Notes: generated from the sequence alone by a model not told the origin. DNA of 64,000 nt from [Eubacterium] yurii subsp. margaretiae ATCC 43715 (GCA_000146855.1 GL405246.1:712480-776479), one strand, 5' to 3'; shown: positions 17,172 through 25,779, counted from the first letter of the stretch. Made by a program: numbers and translations.

Positions 17172-18422
17172 ATGTCAAATTTATTGATAAAAAATGCAAA
17201 TGAGTTGGTAACATGCTCAGGAAAGACTGCAAAATACGGAAAAGAGATGTCTGACATCCACATAATCGAAGATGGAGCAGTAGTAATAGAAGATGGTATA
17301 ATCAAAGACCTTGGAAAAACTGCCGACATACTTTCAAAATATGATGAAAAGAAATATGAAGTTATAGATGCTAGTGGAAAGGCTGTACTACCCGGATTTG
17401 TTGACTCTCATACTCACTTTGTATTTGGTGGATACAGAGCTGATGAATTTTCGTGGAGACTACGTGGAGACAGCTATATGGACATCATGAACAGGGGCGG
17501 AGGTATAGTAAGCTCTGTTACAGCTACAAGAGAGGCAAGCGAAGATGAACTTATTGAGAGAGGACTTGAAAGACTTGATTCAATGCTTACATTTGGTGTA
17601 ACTTCAGTTGAAGGTAAGAGTGGGTACGGTCTTGACAAAGAAACAGAGCTTAAACAACTTAGAGTGATGAAAAAATTAAATGAAATTCACCCGATTGACA
17701 TATCTATTACTTTCATGGGTGCACATGCCACACCTAAAGAATTTGCCGGAAGAACTGACGATTATGTGGACTTTATAATAGATGAAGTCTTGCCTGAGGT
17801 TGCAAAGGAAAATCTTGCAGAGTTTTTCGACGTATTTTGTGAGCAAAATGTATTTTCTGTAGAACAATCAAGAAAGATGTATTTAAAAGCAAAGGAATAT
17901 GGACTTAAACTCAAGATTCATGCTGATGAGATAGTACAACTTGGTGGGGCAGAGCTTGCTGCAGAACTTGGACTTGTATCTGCAGATCACCTTTTACATG
18001 CCTCTGACAATGGTATCAAGGCTATGGCTGAGAAAAAAGTAATCAGCACATTGTTGCCTACAACTGCATTTTGTCTTAAAGAGCCTTTTGCAAGGGCGAG
18101 AATGATGATAGATTCAGGTAGTGCAGTGGCGCTTGGTACTGACTTTAATCCGGGAAGTAATTTTACAAATTCCATACCTTTGATGTTTGCGCTTGCGTCT
18201 ATCTATATGAATATGTCTCCGGAAGAAGCGGTGACAGCCATGACTATAAACGGTGCTGCAGCTGTAGACAGAGCTGATAAAGTAGGCTCTATAGATATAG
18301 GTAAAAAGGGAGATATAGTTATACTTAAATATCCTTCATTTAGGTTCCTACCTTATCATACAGGAGTTAATATAGTGGAAAGGACTATAAAAGAGGGAAA
18401 AGTAGTAAGAGAAAATAAATAA
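17172..18422 (+). CDS. hutI: Imidazolonepropionase
   Basis: 416 residues, normal length. Third step: opens the imidazolone ring to N-formimino-L-glutamate. Amidohydrolase-fold metal site visible as VDSHTHFVFGG (residues ~77-87), IHADE near 250, SADHLLHAS near 275 and a late Asp in ALGTDFNPGS near 320. ATG preceded by AAGGGGG. Separated from hutU by 504 bp and a terminator, so it has its own promoter. The enzyme that would use its product (hutG, hutF or ftcD) is not in the window. Confidence 0.97.
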   Translation: MSNLLIKNANELVTCSGKTAKYGKEMSDIHIIEDGAVVIEDGIIKDLGKTADILSKYDEKKYEVIDASGKAVLPGFVDSHTHFVFGGYRADEFSWRLRGDSYMDIMNRGGGIVSSVTATREASEDELIERGLERLDSMLTFGVTSVEGKSGYGLDKETELKQLRVMKKLNEIHPIDISITFMGAHATPKEFAGRTDDYVDFIIDEVLPEVAKENLAEFFDVFCEQNVFSVEQSRKMYLKAKEYGLKLKIHADEIVQLGGAELAAELGLVSADHLLHASDNGIKAMAEKKVISTLLPTTAFCLKEPFARARMMIDSGSAVALGTDFNPGSNFTNSIPLMFALASIYMNMSPEEAVTAMTINGAAAVDRADKVGSIDIGKKGDIVILKYPSFRFLPYHTGVNIVERTIKEGKVVRENK

Positions 18423-18440
18423 TCTAATAAGAAAGTAAAA

Positions 18441-18523
18441 AAAAGACCTGCTAAGAGTAATCATAAAAGCTTAATCTAAAGTTAATAAATTAAGTTTATG
18501 ATTACTATATAAGCAGGTCTTTT
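18441..18523. terminator. Two-stage hairpin terminator after hutI
   Basis: AAAAGACCTGCT (18441-18452) pairs with AGCAGGTCTTTT (18512-18523). Inside, TAATCATAAA (18458-18467) pairs with TTTATGATTA (18495-18504), and CTTAAT pairs with ATTAAG. A/T tracts on both sides suit bidirectional termination between convergent genes. Confidence 0.85.
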
Positions 18524-18572
18524 AAATATTAAATAAAATAAGAATAGTACATATTGTTATATAAAAACTTGG

Positions 18573-18600
18573 AATTTATACTAATACTAATCTCCATTTA
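18573..18600. repeat. Partial copy of dispersed repeat family A
   Basis: TTATACTAATACTAATCTCC followed by ATTTAAAAAG resembles the terminal sequence TTATACTAATCACC plus ATTTATA of family A elements. Only the terminal part is convincing. Confidence 0.4.
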
Positions 18601-18799
18601 AAAAGTCATGCAAAATATTTTTTATGGTGATTATTATTTAAATTGTATGACATTCATAAGCAAAATATTTACATCGTGATTTAAAAGATTTTTAGTATAA
18701 AATCTAATAAAATTTTGGATAACATATTTTAAGTGTATTTAAAATAGAGCATAAAAAATATACAATTTTTAAAAATATTTATGAATATAATTCTATAAT

Positions 18800-19771
18800 C
18801 TATCCTAATTTATCATAGTTCAACTTTGCATTTTCCATTATTTGCTTTTTATTCTTACGATATGACGCAAAAAGTGAACCCGACATATTATGCCAGATTG
18901 AAAAAATCGCACCTGGCAATGTAGCTAATGGATTTAAGGCAAAATTTGCAGTCGCAAGAGAGATGGCAAGACCTGAGTTTTGCATACCTACTTCTATAGA
19001 CAAGGCTGTTGTCTTATCATAGTCCATTTTAAAGAACTTGGCAGCCATAAGTCCCCCGATTAGTCCAAGGCCATTGTGTAATATTACAAGCAATAAGACC
19101 ATTGCGCCTGATTCTGCAATTTTTGCTGAATTTGCTCCTATGATACCGGCAATAATTAAAATAACAGCTACAGAAGATATCAAAGGGAAAATAGTCTTGC
19201 TTTTTTCTACAGTTTTTGGCATAACTTTTTTTATGAGGAAGCCAATTAATACAGGAATTAAGATGACTTTTACAACTGATGTAAACATAGCAAGGATTGA
19301 AACTTCAACCCATCTTCCTGCCAACAAGAAAACTAATGCAGGAGTCACTATTGGTGCTAAAAGAGTCGATAGAGTAGTCATGGCAACAGACATAGTCACA
19401 TTTCCACCTGCAATATGTGTTATAACATTTGAAGCCGTTCCTCCGGGGCAACAACCTACAAGTATCATCCCAAGTGCAAGGTCAGTGTTTAAGCGGAAAA
19501 CTACTGCTAATAACCAAGCGGCAAGAGGCATAACAGTAAATTGAACCAAGGCTCCTATGAAGATATCTCGTGGATTTTTCATAACAGCTTTAAAATTATC
19601 TCCATCAATACTCGTACCCATCCCAAACATAGCAATTCCTAAGAAAACAGAAGTATGTTTTGTCATCCATTTAAAATAATCAGGAAAAAAATAAGCTATT
19701 GCTGAAAAAAGGATGATAATCAATCCGAAATTTTGAACTATTTTATTTGAGATTTTATTTAGTTTTTTCAT
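18800..19771 (-). CDS. panS: Bile acid:sodium symporter-family transporter, probable pantoate/ketopantoate importer (PanS-like)
   Basis: 323 residues with about ten membrane segments. The start at 19771 is preferred because AAGGGGTG lies just upstream; an in-frame start at 19801 lies inside panC. BASS-fold marks: MFGMGTSIDGDNFK in the N-terminal half, the GCCPGGTASNVITHIAGG crossover near residue 110, and EVGMQNSGLAISLATANF near 255. Its start is 4 nt after the panC stop, so the genes are coupled. Known: PanS of Salmonella, a BASS protein, imports pantoate precursors. No panB or panE occurs here. The substrate is inferred from the operon; the fold assignment is firm. Confidence 0.82.
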   Translation of the reverse strand: MKKLNKISNKIVQNFGLIIILFSAIAYFFPDYFKWMTKHTSVFLGIAMFGMGTSIDGDNFKAVMKNPRDIFIGALVQFTVMPLAAWLLAVVFRLNTDLALGMILVGCCPGGTASNVITHIAGGNVTMSVAMTTLSTLLAPIVTPALVFLLAGRWVEVSILAMFTSVVKVILIPVLIGFLIKKVMPKTVEKSKTIFPLISSVAVILIIAGIIGANSAKIAESGAMVLLLVILHNGLGLIGGLMAAKFFKMDYDKTTALSIEVGMQNSGLAISLATANFALNPLATLPGAIFSIWHNMSGSLFASYRKNKKQIMENAKLNYDKLG

Positions 19772-19775
19772 GATT

Positions 19776-20615
19776 TCACCCCTTATAGATAAAGTTGTCA
19801 ATCAGTCTTGTTTTACCGATATAGACAGCTATTGCTACCAAAGTTTCCTGCTTAAAGCTGCTAACATCTTTAATAGTCTTAAAATCAACAGCCTTGATAT
19901 AGTCTATCTTTGCTAGAGGCTCACTGCTTATTATTTCGTTCATCTTAGACAAAACTTCGCTTAAATCCTTGCCTTCTTTTGCAAGCTTTTCTCCTTGGAA
20001 AATTGCTTTTGATAGACAAAGTGCAGCCTTTCTCTCATCTGCTGATAAGTAAGTATTTCTTGAAGAAAGAGCTAATCCGTCTTCTTCTCTGATAATTGGG
20101 CAGGCTATTATTTCAATAGGAAAATTGAGGTCAAAGACTAATTTTTTTATAATGGCTAACTGCTGAGCGTCTTTTTGACCAAAATATGCACGATTAGGTC
20201 CGACTATATTAAAAAGCTTAGTACAAACAGTGCATACTCCTCTAAAATGGCCGGGTCTTTTTAATCCGCAGAGATTTTCAGACATAAATTCTATATCCAC
20301 AAAGGCACTTTTATCTTGATACATTTCTTCAACTTCCGGATGGAAAATAAAATCTCCCCCGGCTTCCTCGGCTAATTTAGTATCTGCCTCAATATCTCTA
20401 GGATAAGTCGCCAAATCTTCATTTGGTCCAAATTGAATCGGATTGACAAAGTCAGACACAACGACAATATCATTTTCTTGGGCTGCCCTTTGAATTAAAG
20501 AGGCATGCCCTCTATGTAAATATCCCATAGTCGGTACAAGACCTATAGTTTTTCCTTCATTCTTATAGCCTTGAAGTAGGCTCCTCAGTTCATCTATTTT
20601 TTTAATAACTTTCAT
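19776..20615 (-). CDS. panC: Pantoate-beta-alanine ligase (pantothenate synthetase)
   Basis: 279 residues, full length. Joins pantoate and beta-alanine with ATP to give pantothenate, through pantoyl-adenylate. Nucleotidyltransferase signature VPTMGYLHRGHASLI (HxGH) at residues ~27-42; KMSKS-like region replaced by the family block SSRNTYLSADER near 190; GQKDAQQLAIIKKL near 148. ATG follows AAGGAG. Middle gene of panD-panC-BASS transporter. Confidence 0.97.
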   Translation of the reverse strand: MKVIKKIDELRSLLQGYKNEGKTIGLVPTMGYLHRGHASLIQRAAQENDIVVVSDFVNPIQFGPNEDLATYPRDIEADTKLAEEAGGDFIFHPEVEEMYQDKSAFVDIEFMSENLCGLKRPGHFRGVCTVCTKLFNIVGPNRAYFGQKDAQQLAIIKKLVFDLNFPIEIIACPIIREEDGLALSSRNTYLSADERKAALCLSKAIFQGEKLAKEGKDLSEVLSKMNEIISSEPLAKIDYIKAVDFKTIKDVSSFKQETLVAIAVYIGKTRLIDNFIYKG

Positions 20616-20681
20616 TGTAATCTCCTTAATAATGATTTATTTTTAGAGATAGTCTTTGACATCAATGTAAATATTTAAATT

Positions 20682-21065
20682 TTAGTATAACTTTCCATGT
20701 TTTTCATAAGATGAGATTTTTTCTATCTTATTATTATCATCTACAAAAACAACCTTTGGTTTATAATCTTTCAAATCATCTTGACTATAAGATGAATAAG
20801 CCATGATGATGACCTTATCTCCTTGAGAAACACATCTGGCGGCAGCTCCGTTTAAGCAGATAATACCGCTGTTTCTTTCTCCGGCAATAGTGTAAGTTTC
20901 TAAGCGATTACCGTTATTCACATCCACAACCTGAACTTTTTGATATTCTCTGATGGAAGATGCCTCTAATAAGGCCTCATCTATAGTAATACTGCCAACA
21001 TAGTCCAGTGCAGCTTGAGTAACGGTGGCTCTATGAATTTTACCTTGTAACATTTCTATATTCAT
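20682..21065 (-). CDS. panD: Aspartate 1-decarboxylase (pyruvoyl enzyme)
   Basis: 127 residues. Makes beta-alanine from L-aspartate, feeding panC. Self-cleavage site Gly-Ser is in DYVGSITID near residue 25, which creates the pyruvoyl group; downstream NGAAAR and MAYSSY blocks are typical. ATG follows TTAGGAGG. First gene of the pan operon, 66 nt ahead of panC. Confidence 0.97.
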   Translation of the reverse strand: MNIEMLQGKIHRATVTQAALDYVGSITIDEALLEASSIREYQKVQVVDVNNGNRLETYTIAGERNSGIICLNGAAARCVSQGDKVIIMAYSSYSQDDLKDYKPKVVFVDDNNKIEKISSYEKHGKLY

Positions 21066-21410
21066 AAAATCCTCCTAAAAAAATAAGTAGCTTTAACTAT
21101 CTATAATTAAAAATTACAGAAAATAAAAGCTACATACTAATAAGCGTAAGAGTTCAGTGTTTGCATAAGCAAACTCAATTGATATTTGAGTCTTATTAAA
21201 TATATAAGCTCTTTTGTAAAATTTAATATTTATATATGATGTTAAAGAGTATAGTTTTAGAATCAAATACTATCTCCAAGCTGTATAATAGCATAAAATA
21301 TATTTTTTTCAATATAAAATAATAGTATCTAATCAATATAGTTGAAAAAATATCAAGAAATTATTATAAAAATGTTTGACATTATAAAAAACTATATTAT
21401 CATAGCTTTA

Positions 21411-21439
21411 TTGACATACTATCACTATAGTGATACAAT
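21411..21439 (+). promoter_or_regulatory. Promoter of the DUF3990/XRE pair
   Basis: TTGACA (21411-21416), 17-nt spacer, TACAAT (21434-21439): near-consensus, 46 nt upstream of the first start codon. Confidence 0.85.
21420..21435. promoter_or_regulatory. Palindromic operator within the promoter spacer
   Basis: TATCACTATAGTGATA is a perfect 16-bp palindrome between -35 and -10. Binding there would block RNA polymerase. The downstream operon encodes an XRE protein, the natural candidate autorepressor (inference). Confidence 0.75.
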
Positions 21440-21484
21440 TATATTAAATATCTTGTCATTATATGAAAAAGGAGGCTAAGTCAA

Positions 21485-22174
21485 ATGGACAAGTCAATTA
21501 ATATATATCATGGTTCTGATAAAATTATTGAAATTCCGACTTTTGGATTGGGAAGAAAAAATAATGACTTTGGTCTTGGCTTTTATTGCACTGAAAATGA
21601 AGAACTTGCAAAAGAATGGGCAGTATCCTCACTAAATGACGGTTTTTGTAATAAATATACTCTTGATACAAGCTATCTGAAAATTTTAAATTTGAACAGT
21701 TCTGATTATACAATACTAAATTGGATTGCTGTTTTGCTCAAACATCGTTTATTTACCATTAAAAATCCTCTTGCAAATCGTGCAAAGAAATATTTGCTTG
21801 ATAACTTTGACATAAATGTAAATACCTATGATTTGATTATAGGATATAGGGCTGATGATTCTTACTTCTATTATGCAGAATCATTTATTAATAACGGTAT
21901 TTCAGTAGGACAGCTTGCATCTGCCATGCGACTTGGAAAATTAGGTGAACAGATTGTAATAAAATCTAAATTCGCCTTTTCTAATTTAAAGTATAATGGC
22001 TTTGCCATTGCTGAGAAAGATAAGTATTATTCTCTTAGAAAATTAAGAAATGATGAGGCAAATCAGATGTATTTTGATATGCTTGAAGAAGAAAGTGACG
22101 CTTTGTACATGCTTGACATCATAAGAGGAGGTATTAAAAATGACAATCTCCAAATACCAAGAAATATATCTTAG
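21485..22174 (+). CDS. DUF3990 family protein, putative ADP-ribosyltransferase-fold toxin
   Basis: 229 residues. The N-terminus IYHGSDKIIEIPTFGLG followed by NNDFGLGFYCTENEELAKEW is the DUF3990 pattern, a family placed in the ADP-ribosyltransferase superfamily. The HG pair and FGxGFY resemble NAD-binding motifs, and a later GEQIVIKS (near residue 157) could supply the glutamate. Its gene precedes and overlaps an XRE gene by 35 nt, which is the toxin-first order of HigBA-like modules. Toxicity, substrate and NAD use are inference. RBS AGGAGG lies 9-14 nt upstream of ATG. Confidence 0.78.
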   Translation: MDKSINIYHGSDKIIEIPTFGLGRKNNDFGLGFYCTENEELAKEWAVSSLNDGFCNKYTLDTSYLKILNLNSSDYTILNWIAVLLKHRLFTIKNPLANRAKKYLLDNFDINVNTYDLIIGYRADDSYFYYAESFINNGISVGQLASAMRLGKLGEQIVIKSKFAFSNLKYNGFAIAEKDKYYSLRKLRNDEANQMYFDMLEEESDALYMLDIIRGGIKNDNLQIPRNIS

Positions 22175-22781
22175 CAGTGCACAATCAGCTCTTGGAGATG
22201 CTTTTGATTATGCTGTTAATAGCTATCATATTTCCGGAGATGATTTTGTAAAAATGTTTATTGTAAGTTCTGTAAGTAAGAAAATGGAAAGGGGAGAAGC
22301 TTCATATCTTATTGGAAAAAGCAGTATAGAAATAGTGATGGATATAATTTATGAAACTAAGGGTGAAGAAGTTGAGGTGTTTATTAGTGAAAACTATGGA
22401 CGCTCCAAAGAATATTGGATTGGTTGGGCTGTTGCTTACTATCAACTGTATTCGGACAGAAAATATAGTGAAATCTTTGCTGTTGTAAGTTTTGAAGAGT
22501 TGGAAAAAATGTATTACACTCTTCACGAGGCTGATATAACAAAATTTGTCGAAATTATAGACATAAGAATGAAAGAACATTTTAAGCAGACAAATCTTAA
22601 GAGATTTCGCTCAATTAATAGGCTTACTCAAGCAGAGTTGGCAAAGCAATCAGGAGTAAGTCTTCGCTCTATTGCCATGTACGAACAGAAGAATAAAGAT
22701 ATAAATAAAGCAAGGGCGGAAGTAATTTATAAGCTGTCAAAAGCACTTAGATGTGAAATGGAAGACCTAATTGAAAAATAA
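22140..22781 (+). CDS. XRE-type DNA-binding protein, putative antitoxin
   Basis: 213 residues; ATG at 22140 lies inside the preceding gene behind AGAGGAGG. The first ~140 residues (SSVSKKMERGEASYLIGKSS, YWIGWAVAYYQLYS) belong to no family I can name, but this type of N-terminus tends to accompany DUF3990 genes. The last ~65 residues are a helix-turn-helix of the Cro/CI type (LTQAELAKQSGVSLRSIAMY). Likely neutralises the upstream protein through the N-terminus and represses the operon at 21420-21435 through the HTH. No terminator was identified before the CDF gene, 74 nt on. Confidence 0.8.
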   Translation: MTISKYQEIYLSSAQSALGDAFDYAVNSYHISGDDFVKMFIVSSVSKKMERGEASYLIGKSSIEIVMDIIYETKGEEVEVFISENYGRSKEYWIGWAVAYYQLYSDRKYSEIFAVVSFEELEKMYYTLHEADITKFVEIIDIRMKEHFKQTNLKRFRSINRLTQAELAKQSGVSLRSIAMYEQKNKDINKARAEVIYKLSKALRCEMEDLIEK

Positions 22782-22855
22782 AAGTATAGATAAAAAATAT
22801 AAGAAATTATAAATAAAGTTTAATATAAGTACAAAAATATTTAAGGAGATACCAT

Positions 22856-23983
22856 ATGTCAAATGAATCTATTGAAATCCTTGCTCAAAAAAGAGAAAGA
22901 GCAATTATAAGGACAAGTATGATAGGAGTAGGAACAAATGTCATGCTTGCAGTTTTTAAGGCAATAATCGGTTTAATTTCAAATTCTATTGCTATAACAT
23001 TAGATGCTGTAAATAATATATCTGATGCCCTTTCTTCCGTTATCACCATTATAGGAACGAAACTTGGAGCAAAAGAGCCTGACAAAAATCATCCTCTCGG
23101 ACATGGGAGAATTGAATATATAAGCTCGATGGTAGTAGCAGCAATAGTGTTGTACGCAGGTATTACATCCTTGGTAGAATCAATTAAAAAAATAATAAGT
23201 CCTGAAAAAGCCAGCTATGACATTATATCACTTGTTATTATTGGAGTTGCTGTTCTTGTCAAAGTATTACTTGGAAAATATGTCAAAAAGCAAGGTGTAA
23301 AGCATAATTCAGGAGCATTGATAGCCTCAGGTTCTGATGCTCTTTTTGATGCACTAATATCCGCTTCGGTCCTGGCATCAGCTATAATCTACCTTGCCTT
23401 TGATATTTCTCTTGAGGCATATGTAGGTGTACTTATCTCTATTTTTATTATAAAGGCAGGAATAGAGATGATGACTGAAACAATCAGTGAGATATTAGGC
23501 AAGAGAAGTGACAAGGAGGATATTGATAAAATAAAGAATATTATAGCTGAAGAAAAAGAAGTAAGGGGAGTATATGACCTTATAATCTTCAACTTTGGAC
23601 CAAGTAAAAATTATGCAAGTGTCCATATAGAGCTTGACGATACAATGACAGTGGATGAAGTTGATGTGTTGACACGTAAGATAGAGGCAAAGGTCTATCA
23701 ACAAAGCGGTGTAATACTTACAGGAGTGGGAGTTTATTCACATAACACCTCAAATGAAGAGGTAGCAGTGATTAAAAATACTGTAAAAGAGAAAGTTCTT
23801 TCATTCGATTGGGCGTTGCAAATGCATGGATTTTATGTGGATATGGAAGAAAAAAGTATTAGACTTGACGTGGTTATCAGTTTTGACATAGAAAAAGAAA
23901 AGGCTCTATCAATATTGACAGAGTCTATAAGACAGCTTTATCCTACTTATTCTATTAAGATAACAACTGACCTTGATGTTTAA
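22856..23983 (+). CDS. Cation diffusion facilitator exporter, possibly manganese type
   Basis: 375 residues: N-terminal cytoplasmic tail, six membrane segments (to ~210), then a long cytoplasmic ferredoxin-like domain and an extra C-terminal region, longer than the ~300 usual. Family block HPLGHGRIEYISSM near residue 81. Metal-site quartets: TM2 reads NNISD and TM5 reads DALFD. NxxxD/DxxxD sites are known from Mn2+ exporters such as MntE, whereas Zn exporters use DxxxD with HxxxD, so Mn2+ is a reasonable inference. RBS AAGGAG precedes ATG. Confidence 0.92.
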   Translation: MSNESIEILAQKRERAIIRTSMIGVGTNVMLAVFKAIIGLISNSIAITLDAVNNISDALSSVITIIGTKLGAKEPDKNHPLGHGRIEYISSMVVAAIVLYAGITSLVESIKKIISPEKASYDIISLVIIGVAVLVKVLLGKYVKKQGVKHNSGALIASGSDALFDALISASVLASAIIYLAFDISLEAYVGVLISIFIIKAGIEMMTETISEILGKRSDKEDIDKIKNIIAEEKEVRGVYDLIIFNFGPSKNYASVHIELDDTMTVDEVDVLTRKIEAKVYQQSGVILTGVGVYSHNTSNEEVAVIKNTVKEKVLSFDWALQMHGFYVDMEEKSIRLDVVISFDIEKEKALSILTESIRQLYPTYSIKITTDLDV

Positions 23984-23990
23984 ATATGCT

Positions 23991-24860
23991 TTAAATTTCT
24001 TCCTGTCTTATTCTCCATCTGCGAATAGTAACACCAACTATCAGATACAGTATGGTAGGTACTATTCCCAAGGATAGTGAAAAGAAAAGTGCATGGCTTT
24101 TTTCTATAGTAACTATTTTCATCAAGAGTAGAGGATTTATTACTGCATCTTCCATAGTATGTGCAATTACTAAAGGCCAAAGAGACTTGGTAATTCTGAA
24201 AATTTCAGTATACATTACACTCCAAGATATAACAACTACAAAGCCTATTAGAAACAATGGGACTCTTCCAACAGGTAGAGCATCATTTACTTCACTTTCT
24301 GACAGAAAAATCATGATATACGGAAGATGCCAAATCCACCATATACAGCCCACAAGCAGATAAAGTTTTAAGTCTGATGACTTCAGTTTTAATAGCTGAT
24401 TTGTAAGATATGCTCTCCAAACGGATTCTTCAAATATATTTTTTATAAATTGAGCTGCAATTTGAACGAGTAATATACCTATATAGCTTCCAATAGCTAT
24501 ATTAGTGCTTGGGAATTTTATACTGCCTGTAATTGTACCAAGTAAAATGACGATTACAGTCACTGTAGGATATATGAAAAAACTCACCAAGTACATCATC
24601 TTATTTTCTTTAAAGTTAGGAGCAAATCCCGCATTTTTCCAACCGTCTCCTCCAAATGTACGGAGAATTATTGTACAAATCAGAGGAGATACAAGCCATA
24701 TTAAAAGCCCTAAGGAGCCGCCTTCTCCCGTTGTTGTTCCTATATTTTCGTAATTAGCTTGATTAGTTGATACATCTATCAAATAACCTATCCATCCACA
24801 AAGAGTGGAAAAAACTGTGAAGATAATTATATTACGCTTAATTTTTCTTTCATCATACAT
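23991..24860 (-). CDS. CPBP-family intramembrane glutamic protease
   Basis: 289 residues, about eight membrane segments. Motif 1 is EESVWR (EExxxR) near residue 142, motif 2 is WWIWHLPY near 172, motif 3 is HTMEDA near 245; these are the catalytic Glu and His residues of the Abi/CPBP (Rce1-like) family. Members process lipidated or secreted peptides or confer bacteriocin self-immunity; no peptide gene was found here. Preceded by AGGTGA. A truncated paralogue lies 16 nt upstream and a PadR regulator beyond that, so the three may be one operon. Confidence 0.88.
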   Translation of the reverse strand: MYDERKIKRNIIIFTVFSTLCGWIGYLIDVSTNQANYENIGTTTGEGGSLGLLIWLVSPLICTIILRTFGGDGWKNAGFAPNFKENKMMYLVSFFIYPTVTVIVILLGTITGSIKFPSTNIAIGSYIGILLVQIAAQFIKNIFEESVWRAYLTNQLLKLKSSDLKLYLLVGCIWWIWHLPYIMIFLSESEVNDALPVGRVPLFLIGFVVVISWSVMYTEIFRITKSLWPLVIAHTMEDAVINPLLLMKIVTIEKSHALFFSLSLGIVPTILYLIVGVTIRRWRIRQEEI

Positions 24861-24876
24861 CTTAAATCACCTTTTT

Positions 24877-25068
24877 TTAATATAGTATTAATGCTATAAT
24901 TTTTTTAACTAAATCTATAAACCATAAGAGAAATCTCATTGCAATTCCTATATTTTTATAATCTGACGGATTTCTAAGTGCGTCTATTAAGAAAAATACC
25001 CAAGCTATAATAGTGCAGATAATTGCAAAGTCAATGATATGCTGTTTAATATTTTTTCCGTCATACAT
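24877..25068 (-). CDS. 63-residue truncated copy of the CPBP protease N-terminus
   Basis: Starts MYDGKNIKQHIIDF against MYDERKIKRNIIIF in the next gene and keeps the positions of the FLID/YLID and NIG motifs, then ends after about 60 residues with a second hydrophobic stretch. It has its own GGTGATGTGAG site before ATG. Either the remains of a tandem duplication or a retained two-helix membrane peptide. No catalytic motif is present. Confidence 0.6.
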   Translation of the reverse strand: MYDGKNIKQHIIDFAIICTIIAWVFFLIDALRNPSDYKNIGIAMRFLLWFIDLVKKIIALILY

Positions 25069-25109
25069 CTCACATCACCATTTATTCGATAAATAACACA
25101 AATATTTGT

Positions 25110-25727
25110 TTAATTTTCGGAATTACAAATTTTTTTAAGTTTTTTGAACCATTTTATGTTAAATTTTATGAGTTCAATACCATAGTCCAAGGTTGCAAAA
25201 GAAAATTTACTTATTTCTTTAATTTTTTGGGAAAGATTATCATCTGTACTAATTGACAGGATTCTTTCCTTATACTGTTTGTCCGTATTTAGATATTCTT
25301 CAAGTTCAGATATTTCACCACTATCATCTATTGAATTTTTTAATTCCAATAATGACTCATATTCTTCTTCCAAAGAAAGAATAACTTTATCAATCATAAG
25401 TTCCTGTTGTTCTCTTTGCGAATAACCCAAGAAGATAATTTTGGCAAGTTCAATATTTCTTGTTTTTGAATTATCTATTGGAATCTTCAACCATTCAAGT
25501 AATTCCGCCTGTCCTAATTCTGTAATTGCATATCTTTTTTTGTTTACTCCGTTTTCTACAACTTCTTCAAAAGTCACCATCTCCAATTCATAGAGCTTTT
25601 TAAGTGCAGCCTGTATACTTCCAAGACTGTCACTGCACATAGATTTATAACTTGTCTTGATGACATTTTTGATTTCATATGCTGTCATCCTCTTCAACAT
25701 CAAAATTCCTAAAATTATTTTATCCAT
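25110..25727 (-). CDS. PadR-family transcriptional regulator
   Basis: 205 residues. N-terminal winged helix (ILMLKRMTAYEIKNVI; SLGSIQAALKKLYELEMV; RYAITELGQAELLEWL) over residues 1-80, then a Vir_act_alpha_C-type dimerisation helix region with a Glu-rich coiled coil (LEEEYESLLELKNSI). ATG preceded by GGAGGTGG. A perfect palindrome lies between -35 and -10 of its promoter, so autorepression is likely. Neighbouring downstream genes (CPBP pair) are the probable regulon. PadR proteins usually respond to small toxic ligands. Confidence 0.92.
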   Translation of the reverse strand: MDKIILGILMLKRMTAYEIKNVIKTSYKSMCSDSLGSIQAALKKLYELEMVTFEEVVENGVNKKRYAITELGQAELLEWLKIPIDNSKTRNIELAKIIFLGYSQREQQELMIDKVILSLEEEYESLLELKNSIDDSGEISELEEYLNTDKQYKERILSISTDDNLSQKIKEISKFSFATLDYGIELIKFNIKWFKKLKKICNSEN

Positions 25728-25750
25728 TTTCCACCTCCATAATATACCTT

Positions 25751-25779
25751 ATTGTAACATACCTATTAGGTATAGTCAA
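25751..25779 (-). promoter_or_regulatory. padR promoter with palindromic operator
   Basis: Read leftward: TTGACT (25774-25779), 17-nt spacer, TACAAT (25751-25756). The spacer holds ATACCTATTAGGTAT (25759-25773), a perfect palindrome around one central base. An AAGGTAT half-site lies further downstream. Confidence 0.8.

Larger units (their letters stand above)
18423..18799. other. Intergenic region hutI to BASS transporter
   Basis: Convergent gap of 377 bp with the large hutI terminator (18441-18523) and a degenerate piece of repeat family A around 18573-18600. No gene seen. Confidence 0.55.
21066..21484. other. Divergent control region between panD and the toxin-antitoxin-like pair
   Basis: 419 bp without a gene. 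Contains the well-formed rightward promoter and operator at 21411-21439. The leftward pan promoter was not placed. Confidence 0.55.
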
